NCBI GenBank assembly: GCA_903856725.1
Contig: CAIOCT010000028.1
Coordinates: 1-36,305 of the forward strand
Source of the DNA: an uncultured Verrucomicrobiota bacterium
Lineage (GTDB): Bacteria > Verrucomicrobiota > Verrucomicrobiia > Opitutales > Opitutaceae
Reading direction: 5' to 3'
DNA length: 36,305 nt
The notes under the pieces were generated by a model. The model saw nothing but the letters and a program-made list of their open reading frames with translations, was not told where the DNA came from and ran no database searches. This document shows positions 35,444-36,305 of this stretch, in pieces. The translations under genes and the position numbers were made by a program. Position 1 is the stretch's first letter. Each line of letters begins with the position of its first letter.

Positions 35444-36305
35444 TTAACGTTGTCCGGCTTTAATCCCGCGAGTTCCACCAATCGCTCGATATAGCGGGCG
35501 AAATAGAGTCTTAAATTTCTCCTCAGTCTGTGCTGGCCAGTCATACCGAACTAAGGCCCACGCACTCGCCAGTAGCACAGGCCAGTGCTGTCTTTGGATT
35601 AGTTCTAGGCGGATGCTTTCGCGCCTGTAGAAGCGGCTTTCGGTGAAGTAGGCGTTAAAATGGAATAACACCGGTCGGGCCACAGGTGGTACTGCTTTTT
35701 CGGGCCAGGGATGCTCAACCCACGCCACTCCGCGCACCACATCGAGGCACCGGATAGACTGATAGTGCATCGCATCAGCCTTAATTAATCCATCATCGGC
35801 TAGGGGGAGCAGCCCATGACCTGCCATCGCTAGGGCCATTAAGGGTTCGTCATTCGGTACGCCACGCAGGCGCACCAGACCAAGTTGGTCATACTGCGCT
35901 TCCAGTAGCCGTGCCTCGGTATAGACAGACGTGGCTATTTCGCTTTTTTCCACATAGTAGACGCAGCCAACAAAAGAAATTATCCACGGCAGGTTGAATC
36001 TTTTTCGCAAGGCCTCAATGTCGCCGAAGAAGTGCCCATCCGTCTGGGTCTGTCCAATCATCGCCACGGGCCTTCCTGCGAAGCGGTCGAAAACAGGATC
36101 GAGCGAGCCGAAGCAAAGGCAGTCCGCGTCGATAAAAAGATTATTCGCGGCCGGCACTAAATGATCGAGCCACAGCTTAGGAGTGAACCCGGAACCAAAG
36201 CGGCCTGGCTGCACGACAATGAGATTTACGGCAGCAAGATCTGACGGCAGAATGATTAACCGGTCGGTAACGATATGAAAAGAAATCGCCTCAGCTTGAT
36301 TCCAC
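35444..36305 (-). CDS. GT-A glycosyltransferase (GT8-like), partial, N-terminus beyond window
   Basis: The minus-strand frame is open to the right edge; 286 residues are visible and the true start lies outside. Within the visible part, FHIVTDRL at residues 9-16 and LFIDADC at 56-62 resemble the HI-TD and DxD segments of GT8-like enzymes, giving the likely metal and nucleotide-sugar site. The C-terminal half has PNDEPLMALAMAGHG, again typical of the acceptor side of such enzymes. A GTG at 36214 could be mistaken for the start, but this would remove the conserved first part. It is the first gene here of the long minus-strand series, with an 18-bp gap to the acyltransferase gene. Substrate unknown. 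Confidence 0.78.
   Translation of the reverse strand, partial: WNQAEAISFHIVTDRLIILPSDLAAVNLIVVQPGRFGSGFTPKLWLDHLVPAANNLFIDADCLCFGSLDPVFDRFAGRPVAMIGQTQTDGHFFGDIEALRKRFNLPWIISFVGCVYYVEKSEIATSVYTEARLLEAQYDQLGLVRLRGVPNDEPLMALAMAGHGLLPLADDGLIKADAMHYQSIRCLDVVRGVAWVEHPWPEKAVPPVARPVLFHFNAYFTESRFYRRESIRLELIQRQHWPVLLASAWALVRYDWPAQTEEKFKTLFRPLYRAIGGTRGIKAGQR

Noticed and set aside
36212-36214. GTG as start of the last minus-strand gene, giving a 256-residue protein
   Set aside because: The frame continues open to the window edge and the 30 residues before it contain a GT8-like FHIVTDRL segment, so the gene is truncated by the window, not started here.
1-36305. CRISPR arrays, tRNA/rRNA genes, insertion sequences, prophage genes, toxin-antitoxin or defence systems
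   Set aside because: Read for these on both strands; no repeat-spacer series, tRNA cloverleaf, transposase motif or defence gene was seen. A short or divergent RNA gene could still be missed by eye.

Overview
The window reads as a chromosomal segment of a Gram-negative bacterium with moderately high GC. It resembles Verrucomicrobiota, possibly Opitutales; this is inference from gene content and style, because no rRNA is present to settle it. The clues are LPS-type heptosyltransferases (an outer membrane), a DUF4254 gene beside them, the tig-clpP-clpX order, an animal-like UDP-glucose dehydrogenase, frequent GTG/TTG starts, and almost no Shine-Dalgarno sequences.

Region 1 (1-8631) is housekeeping plus LPS core. 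A DUF4254 gene cut by the left edge is divergent from two tandem paralogous family-9 heptosyltransferases. These are followed on the plus strand by serS, tilS, ftsH, a clear intrinsic terminator and ugd. Region 2 (8642-13992) holds tsaB on the minus strand, divergent from the plus-strand proteostasis set tig-clpP-clpX, which converges on a minus-strand M42 metallo-aminopeptidase gene.

Region 3 (14177-36305, all minus strand) is a large surface-polysaccharide locus running off the right edge. In transcription order it has: a partial GT8-like transferase, a membrane acyltransferase, a CgeB-like transferase, a GT-B transferase, an FkbM methyltransferase, a GT-A transferase of unclear family, a GT4, a PIG-L deacetylase, a SAM methyltransferase, a GT-B transferase, a Wzy-like polymerase, two GT4s, a WcaF-like acetyltransferase, a GT4, an O-antigen ligase/polymerase, a WaaE-like GT2, a WcaI-like GT4, a WcaJ-like initiating phosphoglycosyltransferase and a stand-alone flavin disulfide oxidoreductase. 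Most neighbours overlap by 4 bp or lie within 20 bp, indicating one or a few long operons.

Together the locus could start a glycan on undecaprenyl phosphate, extend it with about ten glycosyltransferases, decorate it (acyl, methyl, de-N-acetyl), polymerise it and possibly ligate it to a lipid A core containing heptose. ugd could supply UDP-glucuronate. No flippase, chain-length regulator or outer-membrane exporter is visible, so those should lie beyond the right edge or elsewhere.

No tRNA, rRNA, CRISPR array, insertion sequence, phage or defence system was seen. No intergenic stretch exceeds 300 bases; the longest are about 145 to 195 bases.
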